Shown in pieces: positions 1 through 6,436 of a DNA stretch of 16,391 bases. Under the pieces are notes generated by a model, which saw nothing but the letters and a program-made list of their open reading frames with translations, was not told where the DNA came from and did no database searches. Within the stretch, counting starts at the first letter, position 1. Every line of letters starts with the position of its first letter. The translations under genes and the position numbers were made by a program. Source of the DNA: Rhodospirillaceae bacterium CCH5-H10 (lineage in GTDB: Bacteria; Pseudomonadota; Alphaproteobacteria; Reyranellales; Reyranellaceae); NCBI GenBank assembly GCA_001557035.1, contig LSKJ01000617.1, forward strand, positions 1 through 16,391. The letters are read 5' to 3'.

Positions 1-8
1 TGCGCGTG

Positions 9-54
9 CCCACCCTTCGAGACGCGCTCCTGCGGAGCGCTCCTCAGGGTGAGG
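9..54 (-). repeat. REP-like palindromic repeat, family 1, copy 1
   Basis: This 46-bp element reads, on the minus strand, CCTCACCCTGAGG at one end and TCTCGAAGGGTGGG at the other. It matches the copy at 16308-16353 at 40 of 46 positions by eye. It folds into a nested hairpin: an outer CACCCT/AGGGTG stem and an inner perfect GCGCTCC/GGAGCGC stem with a 3-nt loop. It lies directly upstream of nasA, and its right end (AGGGTGAGG, 46-54) is the only purine-rich stretch before the nasA start. Repeats like this are common between genes in some alphaproteobacteria; the role here (mRNA stability, attenuation or none) is inferred. Confidence 0.8.
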
Positions 55-68
55 TCATTGTTGTTGCC

Positions 69-2675
69 ATGACCGGCAGCGTCCACACGACCTGTCCCTA
101 TTGCGGCGTGGGATGCGGGATCGTCGCAACACCCGATGGGAAGGGCGGTGCCGCGATCGCGGCCGATCACGACCATCCCGCCAATCAGGGACGCCTCTGT
201 TCCAAGGGCGCGGCGCTGGGCGAGACGCTGTCGCTCGAGGATCGCCTGCTGCATCCCGAGATCGACGGCCAGCGGGTCTCGTGGGATGTCGCACTCGACA
301 CCGTGGCGAACGGCTTCCGCAAGACAATCGAGGAACACGGCCCCGACGCGGTCGCCTTCTATGTCTCCGGCCAGTTGCTGACCGAGGACTATTACGCCGC
401 CAACAAGCTGATCAAGGGCTTCCTCGGCACCGCCAACATCGACACCAACTCGCGCCTTTGCATGGCGTCTTCGGTGGCGGGCCATAAGCGTGCCTTCGGC
501 AGCGACACGGTGCCCGGACGCTACGAGGATTTCGAGCAGGCCGACCTGGTGGTGCTGGTCGGCAGCAATCTCGCCTGGTGCCATCCCGTGCTGTTCCAGC
601 GGCTCGAGGCAGCCCGGCGCGCGCGGCCGTCGATGAAGGTCGTAGTCGTCGATCCGCGCCGCACCGAGACCTGCGACATCGCCGATCTTCATCTCGCGCT
701 GAAGCCGGGCAGCGACGTGGCGCTGTTCAACGTCCTGCTGGCCGGTCTCGCGGACCGCGGCGCGGTCGACCGGCGCTTCGTCGAGCGGCACACGTCGGGC
801 CTCGACGAGGCGCTCGCGGTCGCGAAGGCAACGGATGCAGGCGCCTGTGGCCTGGCACCCGCCGATCTCGCGACCTTCCTCGACTGGTTCGCCCGTACCG
901 AAAAAGTCGTGACGCTCTATTCCCAGGGCGTGAACCAGTCGAGCGCCGGCGTCGACAAGGTGAACGCGCTGATCAACTGCCATCTGCTCACCGGCCGTAT
1001 CGGCCGGCCCGGCATGGGGCCGTTCTCGATCACCGGCCAGCCCAATGCGATGGGCGGCCGCGAGGTCGGGGCGCTGTCCAACACGCTGGCAGCCCACATG
1101 GATTTCGGTGCGGCGGACGTCGATCGTGTCGGTCGCTTCTGGCGCGCCGCGCGCATGGCGACCAGGCCCGGCCTCAAGGCGGTCGACCTGTTCGAGGCCG
1201 TTCGTGCCGGCCGCATCAAGGCGGTGTGGATCATGGCGACGAACCCCGTCGACAGCCTTCCGGATGCCGACGCGGTGCGCGAGGCGTTGCGCGCCTGCGA
1301 ATTCTCGATCGTCTCCGAAGCGGTGCGTACCACCGACACCGTCGACGCCTGCCGCATCCGTTTGCCGGCGCTTGCATGGGCGGAGAAGGACGGCACGGTG
1401 ACCAACTCGGAACGCGGCATCTCGCGCCAGCGGCCGTTCCTGCCGGCGCCCGGCGAAGCGAGGCAGGATTGGTGGATTGTCTCGGAGGTCGCACGGCGTC
1501 TCGGCCATGGCGAGGCCTTCGCGTGGCGTGGCGTCGCCGACATCTTTCGCGAGCATGCCGCGCTTTCCGGTTTCGAGAACGCGGGCACGCGCGATTTCGA
1601 CATAGGCGCCTGTGCCACGCTCGACGACGCGGCCTACGAATCGCTGCGGCCCTTCATGTGGGGCGGTGGAAGCGACCAGCGCTTCTTCGGCGACGGTGCC
1701 TTCTTCCATGCCGACCGCCGCGCGCGGTTCGTCGCCACGGCGGCGCGCGCGCCGGTGAATGCGCCGGAAGCGTCGCGGCCGCTCGTCCTCAATACCGGTC
1801 GCGTGCGCGACCAGTGGCACACGATGACCCGGACCGGAAAGTCGGTGCGTCTCGCCGGGCATCGCCCCGAGCCCACCGTCGAACTGCATCAACGCGATGC
1901 GTCCGCACGCGGCCTCGCCGATGGCGATATCGCCGAAGTGAAGAGTGCTTGGGGCCGGGGCGTGATGCGGGTGCATGTGACCGATTCGTTACGCGCCGGC
2001 GAGGTCTTCGCGCCCATGCACTGGACCGCGCAGGTGAGTCGTGCGGGTCGCATCAACGCTGCAGTGAATCCCGCGGTCGATCCCATCTCGGGACAACCCG
2101 AACTGAAGCACACGCCCGTCGAGATTCGTCGTCTGGATATGCGCTGGCATGGCACGATTCTCGCTCGTCGCGCAGTCATGCTGCCGGAGATTTCCTACTG
2201 GGCGCGGATGCAGGGCGCCGGCTATCACGCCTACGTCGTTGCAGGCGAGCAGTCCTTCGCAGTTGCACAACGCGCACTGGCTGCTTCCGTGCGCACGACC
2301 AATCCCGGCCCGTGGCTCGTCGGCGAGAAAAATGTCGCCGCCGTCATCAGTGACGGAAGAGTCGAGGCGATCATGACTTTGACGGAGACGCACGACGCCG
2401 GGGCACGGGACCGCTTCACGCCCTTCATGGCGCTCGATCGCCTGACGGTGTCGCAGCGCGACGAGCTGCTGCACGGCGGCACCGACATGCATCGCGGCGG
2501 CGAGGTCTGCGCCTGCTTCGGCGTCTCCTGCGGCGCCGTCGAGGCGGCTATTGCCGATGGAGCGACCTCGCTGGCCGCCGTCGGCGCAAAAACGCATGCG
2601 GGCACCAATTGCGGTTCCTGCCGTCCCGAACTTCGCGCGCTGTTGCGCAAGGCCCGTCTCGTAAAGGCCGCCTGA
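69..2675 (+). CDS. nasA: Assimilatory nitrate reductase catalytic subunit (molybdopterin, 4Fe-4S, with C-terminal BFD domain)
   Basis: Cytoplasmic reductase of nitrate to nitrite, 868 residues. The N-terminus binds a [4Fe-4S] cluster through C9-x2-C12-x3-C16-x27-C44 (CPYCGVGC...LCSKG). The molybdopterin oxidoreductase domain follows; C131 in NSRLCMASS is the expected Mo ligand. A molybdopterin dinucleotide-binding domain begins near residue 575 (LNTGRVRDQWHTMTRTGKS). The C-terminus is a BFD-like [2Fe-2S] domain with C814-x-C816-x31-C848-x2-C851, as in Klebsiella-type NasA and unlike the shorter cyanobacterial NarB. The frame is open further upstream to a GTG at position 6, but that region is a REP-like repeat, so ATG 69 is chosen; family similarity begins just after it. 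The stop overlaps the cysG start (TGATG), indicating one operon. nirBD and nitrate transport genes are likely to lie upstream, outside the window. No frameshift or missing ligand was seen. Confidence 0.95.
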   Translation: MTGSVHTTCPYCGVGCGIVATPDGKGGAAIAADHDHPANQGRLCSKGAALGETLSLEDRLLHPEIDGQRVSWDVALDTVANGFRKTIEEHGPDAVAFYVSGQLLTEDYYAANKLIKGFLGTANIDTNSRLCMASSVAGHKRAFGSDTVPGRYEDFEQADLVVLVGSNLAWCHPVLFQRLEAARRARPSMKVVVVDPRRTETCDIADLHLALKPGSDVALFNVLLAGLADRGAVDRRFVERHTSGLDEALAVAKATDAGACGLAPADLATFLDWFARTEKVVTLYSQGVNQSSAGVDKVNALINCHLLTGRIGRPGMGPFSITGQPNAMGGREVGALSNTLAAHMDFGAADVDRVGRFWRAARMATRPGLKAVDLFEAVRAGRIKAVWIMATNPVDSLPDADAVREALRACEFSIVSEAVRTTDTVDACRIRLPALAWAEKDGTVTNSERGISRQRPFLPAPGEARQDWWIVSEVARRLGHGEAFAWRGVADIFREHAALSGFENAGTRDFDIGACATLDDAAYESLRPFMWGGGSDQRFFGDGAFFHADRRARFVATAARAPVNAPEASRPLVLNTGRVRDQWHTMTRTGKSVRLAGHRPEPTVELHQRDASARGLADGDIAEVKSAWGRGVMRVHVTDSLRAGEVFAPMHWTAQVSRAGRINAAVNPAVDPISGQPELKHTPVEIRRLDMRWHGTILARRAVMLPEISYWARMQGAGYHAYVVAGEQSFAVAQRALAASVRTTNPGPWLVGEKNVAAVISDGRVEAIMTLTETHDAGARDRFTPFMALDRLTVSQRDELLHGGTDMHRGGEVCACFGVSCGAVEAAIADGATSLAAVGAKTHAGTNCGSCRPELRALLRKARLVKAA

Positions 2676-4081
2676 TGCAGACCTTTCCGCTCTTCCTTAC
2701 CCTGCAGGGACGCCGGGCCCTGATCGTCGGCGGTGGCGAAGCCGCCGCCCGCAAGGCGGAGCTGCTGCTCAAGGCCGGCGCGCAGGTCTCCCTCATTGCC
2801 GGAACGGTGGGTGGCGAGATCGCCCAGCTGATCTCGGAAGGCCACATCTCCTGGGCCGGCTGCAACTTCCACGACAGCGAACTGGACGGGGTTTCCCTGG
2901 TTATCGTGGCCAGCGAAGACGATTCCGAGCAGGCGCGCGTCTCGGCCGCGGCGCAGACACGATGCTTGCCCGTCAACGTCGTCGACCGGCCAGCCCTCTC
3001 CAGCTTCATCATGCCGGCGATCGTCGACCGGGCACCCGTGACCATCGCCATCTCGACGGCCGGCACGGCGCCCGCCCTCGCGCGCCGCATCCGTGCCGAG
3101 ATCGAACGGACCCTTCCGGCCGCGCTGGGCCGTCTGGCGCGCTTCGCCGACGTCTTCCGCGAGCAGGTGCGTCGAACGCTCGCGGTGCCCCGTGCGCGGC
3201 GGCGCTTCTGGGACCGCGTCTTCGAGGGCCGGGTCGGCGAGCTGGCCCTGGCCGGTGACGAGATCGGCGCGCGCCGCGAACTGATCCGCCTGCTCGACGG
3301 CGTGCGAAACGAGACGGCGTCGGTCGGCATGGTCCACCTGGTGGGGGCCGGTCCCGGCGATCCAGACCTGCTGACGCTGAAGGCGCACCGGCTCCTGCAG
3401 CGCGCCGATGTGGTGGTCTACGACCGGCTGGTCTCGGACGAGGTCCTGTCGATGGCGCGTCGCGACGCGGAGCGCGTCTATGTCGGCAAGCGCCGGGCGA
3501 ACCATTGCGTGCCCCAGCAGGAGATCAACGACCGGCTGGTGGCGCTGGCCCGCGCCGGCAAGAGCGTCGTCAGGCTGAAGGGCGGCGATCCCTTCGTGTT
3601 CGGCCGCGGCGGCGAGGAGGTGGAGGCGCTGGTGAAGGCCGGCATTGCCGTCGAGGTCGTGCCGGGCGTGACGGCGGCCCTGGGCTGTGCGTCGAGCGCG
3701 GGCATTCCGCTCACCCATCGCGACCATGCGCAGGCCTGCGTTCTCGTCACCGGCCATCTGAAGGACGGTTCCGTCGACCTCGACTGGCAGATGCTGTCGC
3801 GGCCGCGCCAGACCGTCGTCATCTATATGGGGGTGGGCGCGCTGCAGCAGATCGCCTCGCAGCTCATCGCCCACGGACTGCCGGCATCGACCCCGGTGGC
3901 GCTCATCGAGCATGGCACGACCGAGCGGGAACGGCGGGTCGTCGGCACCCTCGCCACCATCGAGGGGCAGGCCCGGCGGGCGCATCTGACCGGGCCGACT
4001 TTGTGCATGGTGGGTGAAGTCGTGGGGCTGGCACTCAGCCGCGACCAGGAATTTAGCTTTGAGTCGAGAATGGGTCTCTGA
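2675..4081 (+). CDS. cysG: Siroheme synthase (precorrin-2 dehydrogenase/ferrochelatase plus uroporphyrinogen-III C-methyltransferase)
   Basis: A trifunctional enzyme of 468 residues, close to the 457 of E. coli CysG, making siroheme from uroporphyrinogen III. The N-terminal Rossmann domain shows VGGGEAAARKAE (residues 18-29), which binds NAD. D104 in VVDRPALSSFIMP matches the catalytic Asp104 of E. coli CysG, and STAGTAPALARRIR follows. The C-terminal SAM-dependent methyltransferase starts near residue 219 with VHLVGAGPGDPDLLTLKA and contains KGGDPFVFGRGGEE near 302 and the PGVTAALG segment. ATG 2675 overlaps the nasA stop by one base, which suggests translational coupling. The product is the cofactor of assimilatory nitrite (and sulfite) reductase, so the pairing with nasA makes sense. 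A longer in-frame start at 2609 would run back through the nasA BFD domain and was not used. Confidence 0.96.
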   Translation: MQTFPLFLTLQGRRALIVGGGEAAARKAELLLKAGAQVSLIAGTVGGEIAQLISEGHISWAGCNFHDSELDGVSLVIVASEDDSEQARVSAAAQTRCLPVNVVDRPALSSFIMPAIVDRAPVTIAISTAGTAPALARRIRAEIERTLPAALGRLARFADVFREQVRRTLAVPRARRRFWDRVFEGRVGELALAGDEIGARRELIRLLDGVRNETASVGMVHLVGAGPGDPDLLTLKAHRLLQRADVVVYDRLVSDEVLSMARRDAERVYVGKRRANHCVPQQEINDRLVALARAGKSVVRLKGGDPFVFGRGGEEVEALVKAGIAVEVVPGVTAALGCASSAGIPLTHRDHAQACVLVTGHLKDGSVDLDWQMLSRPRQTVVIYMGVGALQQIASQLIAHGLPASTPVALIEHGTTERERRVVGTLATIEGQARRAHLTGPTLCMVGEVVGLALSRDQEFSFESRMGL

Positions 4082-4123
4082 TATGGGTGTCTGTGACAAA
4101 AATGCAACAACACCGGGGCAGGG

Positions 4124-4867
4124 ATGCGTAGCTTTGTACTGAGCCTGGCGACACTGTTGGCATTTGCCGGCACCAGCTTCGCCCAGACCAATACGGGCGC
4201 TTCGAGCGCTCCAAAAGTGAAGACCGCCGCAACCGCTCAGAGCACTAGCACGAAAAAGCGGACCGCCGCACCGGCCAAGTCGGCAAACGTCCAGAAGGTT
4301 GCCGCCCAGCAGAAGAAGGCGCCGGCCGCCACCCCGCAGCAGCTCCGCGCCGGCCGCTACGCCGGTTTCGCGCCGGCCGCCGCCCTGGCCGCGCCGCTGC
4401 CGGCTCCGGAACTCGACCTGTCGAGCCCGCGCAGCCTGAGCCTGGTGAACTTCAACACCAAGGAAGAGATAACGGTCACCTATTGGTCGAACGGCGCCTA
4501 TCACCGCAGCGCGCTCGACCAGCTCAACCAGTTCCTGCGTGACAGCCGCGACAGTGGCGTGACGGAAATGGACCCGCTGCTGTTCGACGTGCTGTGGCAC
4601 ACCGCCCGCATCGCGGGCTTCGGCGGCCAGATCGAAGTCCTGTCGGCTTTCCGCTCGCCCGAGAGCAATGCCTGGCTGGCCAGCGTCAGCCGCGGCGTCG
4701 CGCGCGACAGCCAGCACATGAACGGCAACGCCATGGACATCCGCTTCCCGGGCGTCCCGGTCTTCCGCATCCGCCAGGCGGCCCGCTCGCTCAACATGGG
4801 CGGCGTCGGCTTCTATCCGCGCTCCGGCTTCGTGCATCTCGACACGGGTCCCGTCCGCTACTGGTAG
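4124..4867 (+). CDS. Exported DUF882 / MepK (YcbK)-like murein peptidase, M15 superfamily
   Basis: A 247-residue protein. Residues 1-20 ([20 protein letters not shown]) are a clear Sec signal peptide. Residues 21-75 are a low-complexity Ala/Lys/Thr/Pro linker. The DUF882 domain covers about 100-247, with [15 protein letters not shown] at its start. Expected zinc ligands are present: H198 and D205 in [12 protein letters not shown] and H238 in FVHLDTG, in the arrangement of peptidase M15-like enzymes. The characterised E. coli relative MepK (YcbK) cleaves peptidoglycan cross-links in the periplasm; the same substrate here is inferred. The gene starts 42 bp after cysG, so it may have its own promoter. 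GGGGCAGGG lies unusually close to the ATG, so the ribosome-binding site is not ideal. The macrodomain gene follows after only 4 nt. Confidence 0.88.
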   Translation: MRSFVLSLATLLAFAGTSFAQTNTGASSAPKVKTAATAQSTSTKKRTAAPAKSANVQKVAAQQKKAPAATPQQLRAGRYAGFAPAAALAAPLPAPELDLSSPRSLSLVNFNTKEEITVTYWSNGAYHRSALDQLNQFLRDSRDSGVTEMDPLLFDVLWHTARIAGFGGQIEVLSAFRSPESNAWLASVSRGVARDSQHMNGNAMDIRFPGVPVFRIRQAARSLNMGGVGFYPRSGFVHLDTGPVRYW

Positions 4868-4871
4868 ACTC

Positions 4872-5366
4872 ATGAGCCGCATCGAGATCGTCGAGGGCGA
4901 CATCACGCGTCTCGACGTCGATGCGATCGTCAACGCCGCCAACGAGAGTCTGTCGGGCGGCGGCGGCGTCGATGGCGCCATCCACCGCGCCGCCGGTCCC
5001 GAGCTTCTCGCCGAATGCCGAACCCTGGGTGGCTGCCCGACCGGCGAAGCGAAGATCACGAGCGGCTATCGGCTGAAAGCGCGCCACGTCATCCATACGG
5101 TCGGTCCTGTGTGGCACGGCGGCCGGCAAGGCGAGCCCGAGCTGCTGGCGCGCTGCTATCGCAACAGCCTGGCGCTCGCGATCGTGCACGGCCTGCACAG
5201 CATCGCCTTCCCCGCCATCTCGACCGGCATCTACGGCTATCCGAAGCGCGAAGCCGCCGAGATCGCCGTCCACGAGGTCAACATGATCCCGCTGATCGAG
5301 CGGGTCGTCTTCTGCTGCTTCGACACGGAAACCGCCGACCTCTACCGCGAGATCGTGGGCGCATAA
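4872..5366 (+). CDS. Macrodomain protein, YmdB-type O-acetyl-ADP-ribose deacetylase
   Basis: 164 residues, slightly shorter than E. coli YmdB (177). The sequence follows the YmdB family from end to end: [19 protein letters not shown] (N21 and N24), [18 protein letters not shown] (residues 29-46, with catalytic Asp D34 equivalent to YmdB D35), [10 protein letters not shown], and the phosphate-binding loop [12 protein letters not shown]. Family members hydrolyse O-acetyl-ADP-ribose or remove ADP-ribose from proteins; in E. coli YmdB also modulates RNase III. The cytoplasmic location is inferred from the lack of a signal peptide. It starts 4 nt after the peptidase stop codon, so the two genes are probably co-transcribed, although no functional link is obvious. 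It converges on the GIY-YIG gene, with a repeat copy lying between the two. Confidence 0.93.
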   Translation: MSRIEIVEGDITRLDVDAIVNAANESLSGGGGVDGAIHRAAGPELLAECRTLGGCPTGEAKITSGYRLKARHVIHTVGPVWHGGRQGEPELLARCYRNSLALAIVHGLHSIAFPAISTGIYGYPKREAAEIAVHEVNMIPLIERVVFCCFDTETADLYREIVGA

Positions 5367-5368
5367 AC

Positions 5369-5418
5369 TCCGTCGTCCCGACTGGAGCGCGTAGCGCGGA
5401 GTGGAGGGACCTCTTTTA
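5369..5418 (+). repeat. Palindromic intergenic repeat, family 2, copy A
   Basis: Begins TCCGTCGTCCCGA and ends GAGGGACCTCTTTTA, with GTCCC...GGGAC and inner AGCGC...GCGC pairing that allows a hairpin. It fills the gap between the convergent macrodomain gene (ends 5366) and the GIY-YIG gene, whose stop codon is the terminal TTA read on the other strand. On the plus strand the hairpin is followed by TTTT, so it may help to terminate transcription from the macrodomain gene. Copies B (5704-5746) and C (5767-5816) belong to the same family. Confidence 0.85.
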
Positions 5419-5703
5419 ACCGTCGATCTCACCGGACAAATCCCGCCAGTCCGGATTGGAGCGGTTGATCAGCGCGATCTTCTTGCTGCGGTTCCAGTTC
5501 TTCAGCTGCTTCTCGCGAGCGATGGCGTCAGGCGCAGTTTCATGTGGTTCGACGAAAATGAGCCTGTCGATCCTGTACTTGGCCGTATGGATCACGCGGC
5601 CGAGCCGATGCTCCTCCAGTCGTCTCGGCAGGTTGGTCGTCACACCGATATAGAGGGCCCGGCCTGTTGCACTGGCCAGTATATAGACCACGGGCTGCCG
5701 CAT
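5416..5703 (-). CDS. Stand-alone GIY-YIG domain nuclease (UPF0213-like)
   Basis: A 95-residue single-domain protein with VYILASATGRALYIGV (the GIY-YIG motif as VYI...YIG), T23/R27/R28 in the TTNLPRRLEEHR helix, the HTAKY segment, the catalytic-type Glu in AIAREKQLKNWNRSKK, and NPDWRDL at the end. Length and order fit the small GIY-YIG family often annotated UPF0213, whose cellular role is not well established. The catalytic set looks complete. The start codon abuts repeat copy B, which supplies GAGGG 7 nt upstream as a ribosome-binding site, and the stop codon abuts repeat copy A. No partner gene of a restriction or repair system is adjacent. DNA cleavage is expected from the family; the target is unknown, and the flanking repeats are an obvious candidate. 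Confidence 0.92.
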   Translation of the reverse strand: MRQPVVYILASATGRALYIGVTTNLPRRLEEHRLGRVIHTAKYRIDRLIFVEPHETAPDAIAREKQLKNWNRSKKIALINRSNPDWRDLSGEIDG

Positions 5704-5746
5704 AAGAGGTCCCTCGACTTCGCTTCGCTACGCTCGGGACGACGGA
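5704..5746 (-). repeat. Palindromic intergenic repeat, family 2, copy B (inverted)
   Basis: Read on the minus strand it starts TCCGTCGTCCCGA and ends GAGGGACCTCTT, immediately followed by the ATG of the GIY-YIG gene. Compared with copies A and C it is several bases shorter in the centre, and its end reads CTTATG instead of CTTTTA. It forms an inverted pair with copy C across a 20-nt spacer (5747-5766), so the two could fold into one long hairpin in the leader of the GIY-YIG transcript. Confidence 0.85.
5711..5715 (-). promoter_or_regulatory. Shine-Dalgarno of the GIY-YIG gene, embedded in repeat B
   Basis: GAGGG on the minus strand, 7 nt before the ATG at 5703. It is part of the conserved repeat end GAGGGACCTCTT, so the nuclease gene appears to take its ribosome-binding site from the repeat. 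Pairing of repeat B with copy C or A in RNA could hide this site; that is an inference. Confidence 0.6.
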
Positions 5747-5766
5747 CGTAGCGTTGTAGCTCCATC

Positions 5767-5816
5767 TCCGTCGTCCCGACCGGAGCGCGCAGCGCGTAGT
5801 GGAGGGACCCCTTTTA
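5767..5816 (+). repeat. Palindromic intergenic repeat, family 2, copy C
   Basis: Same orientation and almost the same sequence as copy A: TCCGTCGTCCCGACCGGAGC at the start and GAGGGACCCCTTTTA at the end. The last three bases (TTA, 5814-5816) are the stop codon of the minus-strand DUF924 gene, the same relation that copy A has with the GIY-YIG stop codon. It pairs with the inverted copy B across 20 nt. Confidence 0.85.
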
Positions 5817-6389
5817 CTGCCCGTACCTGTTCGCGTTCTTCAGGTACTCCTGCTCCTCCGCCGTCGTGCTGCGGCCCAGCACCTCGTTGCGGTGGGGGAA
5901 ACGGCCGAAGCGGGCGACGACGTCGCGGTGCTCGATCGCGGACTTGATGTTGTTCTCGCCGCCGATCGTCTCGAACAGGGCGCAGGCGAACTGCTGGTCG
6001 GCAAGCTGCTCGCTGTGGCCGAACGGCATGTAGAAGAACAGCCGCATGTCGACCGGGAAGACCGACGGATAGAAGCGCGCCACGGCGTAACGCGCGATCT
6101 CGATGGCCCTGGCGTCGCCGGCGAAGGCGCGCGCGGTCTTGCGGAAGCAGTTCCGGGTGAACTGGTCGCAGAGAAGGATGAGCGCCAGCGCGCCCTCCGG
6201 CGAACCCTTCCAGGCGTCGAGGTCTCCCGCGATGGCGCGCTCGATCGAGGTGCCGAACCGGCGGATGGTCTCGGCGTCGAATTCGGGGGTGCTGGTCCAC
6301 CAGATGTCGCGTGGCTTGCCATGATCCGGATCGCCGAGCGGCAGGAACCAGAAATCGATGATGTCGCGGATGGACGGAGCCTGTGTCAT
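5814..6389 (-). CDS. DUF924 family protein
   Basis: A 191-residue soluble protein with the hallmarks of DUF924: DIIDFWFLP near the N-terminus, RDIWWTSTPEFDAETIRRFG, a helical core with ALALILLCDQFTRNCFR, then MRLFFYMPFGHSEQLADQQ and RFPHRNEVLGRSTTAEEQEYL at the C-terminus. The family is all-helical and related in fold to TPR-like proteins. Its biochemical role is not established, so none is claimed here. The start at 6389 is the only ATG fitting the family N-terminus. It is transcribed divergently from the sulfatase gene, with only about 47 bp between the two starts, so their promoters probably overlap. The stop codon lies inside repeat copy C. Confidence 0.9.
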   Translation of the reverse strand: MTQAPSIRDIIDFWFLPLGDPDHGKPRDIWWTSTPEFDAETIRRFGTSIERAIAGDLDAWKGSPEGALALILLCDQFTRNCFRKTARAFAGDARAIEIARYAVARFYPSVFPVDMRLFFYMPFGHSEQLADQQFACALFETIGGENNIKSAIEHRDVVARFGRFPHRNEVLGRSTTAEEQEYLKNANRYGQ

Positions 6390-6424
6390 GCGGCTTAGTT
6401 AGACCGGGCAGGAAGAACCCGTCG

Positions 6425-6431
6425 AGAGAGG
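6425..6431 (+). promoter_or_regulatory. Ribosome-binding site deciding a TTG start for the sulfatase
   Basis: AGAGAGG lies 5 nt before TTG 6437. The in-frame ATG at 6383 has no comparable site and would overlap the start of the divergent DUF924 gene, so the TTG is preferred. Confidence 0.6.
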
Positions 6432-6436
6432 AAACC

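Larger units (their letters stand above)
5369..5746. other. Compact inverted-repeat unit enclosing a GIY-YIG nuclease gene
   Basis: A 378-bp segment with a perfect 13-bp inverted repeat at its outer ends (TCCGTCGTCCCGA at 5369-5381 and its complement at 5734-5746) and a perfect 12-bp inverted repeat at its inner edges (GAGGGACCTCTT at 5404-5415 and its complement at 5704-5715). The GIY-YIG open reading frame, 5416-5703, fills the space between the inner repeats with no spare base on either side. No target-site duplication is visible next to the outer ends, so this is not shown to be a transposon. Mobility, and action of the nuclease on the repeats, are inferences. Confidence 0.5.

Noticed and set aside
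2231..5059. A 942-codon open frame on the minus strand opposite nasA, cysG, the peptidase and the macrodomain gene
   Set aside because: It mirrors the codon pattern of four well-supported genes in high-GC DNA, shows no domain, and is rich in Arg, Ala, His and Gly as expected for an antisense shadow.
5369..5746. Classical insertion sequence with target-site duplication
   Set aside because: The bases flanking the outer 13-bp repeats do not match each other and there is no DDE, HUH or tyrosine/serine recombinase, so only a repeat-nuclease unit is described.
5401..5751. A 116-codon plus-strand frame opposite the GIY-YIG gene
   Set aside because: The minus strand encodes a complete GIY-YIG domain; the plus frame includes repeat sequence on both sides and no known motif.
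5369..5816. Three similar repeats considered as a CRISPR array
   Set aside because: The orientations are mixed, the spacings are unequal (one contains a gene) and there are no cas genes.
6383..6436. ATG 6383 as start of the sulfatase
   Set aside because: It overlaps the start of the divergent DUF924 gene, lacks a ribosome-binding site and adds 18 residues without family resemblance.
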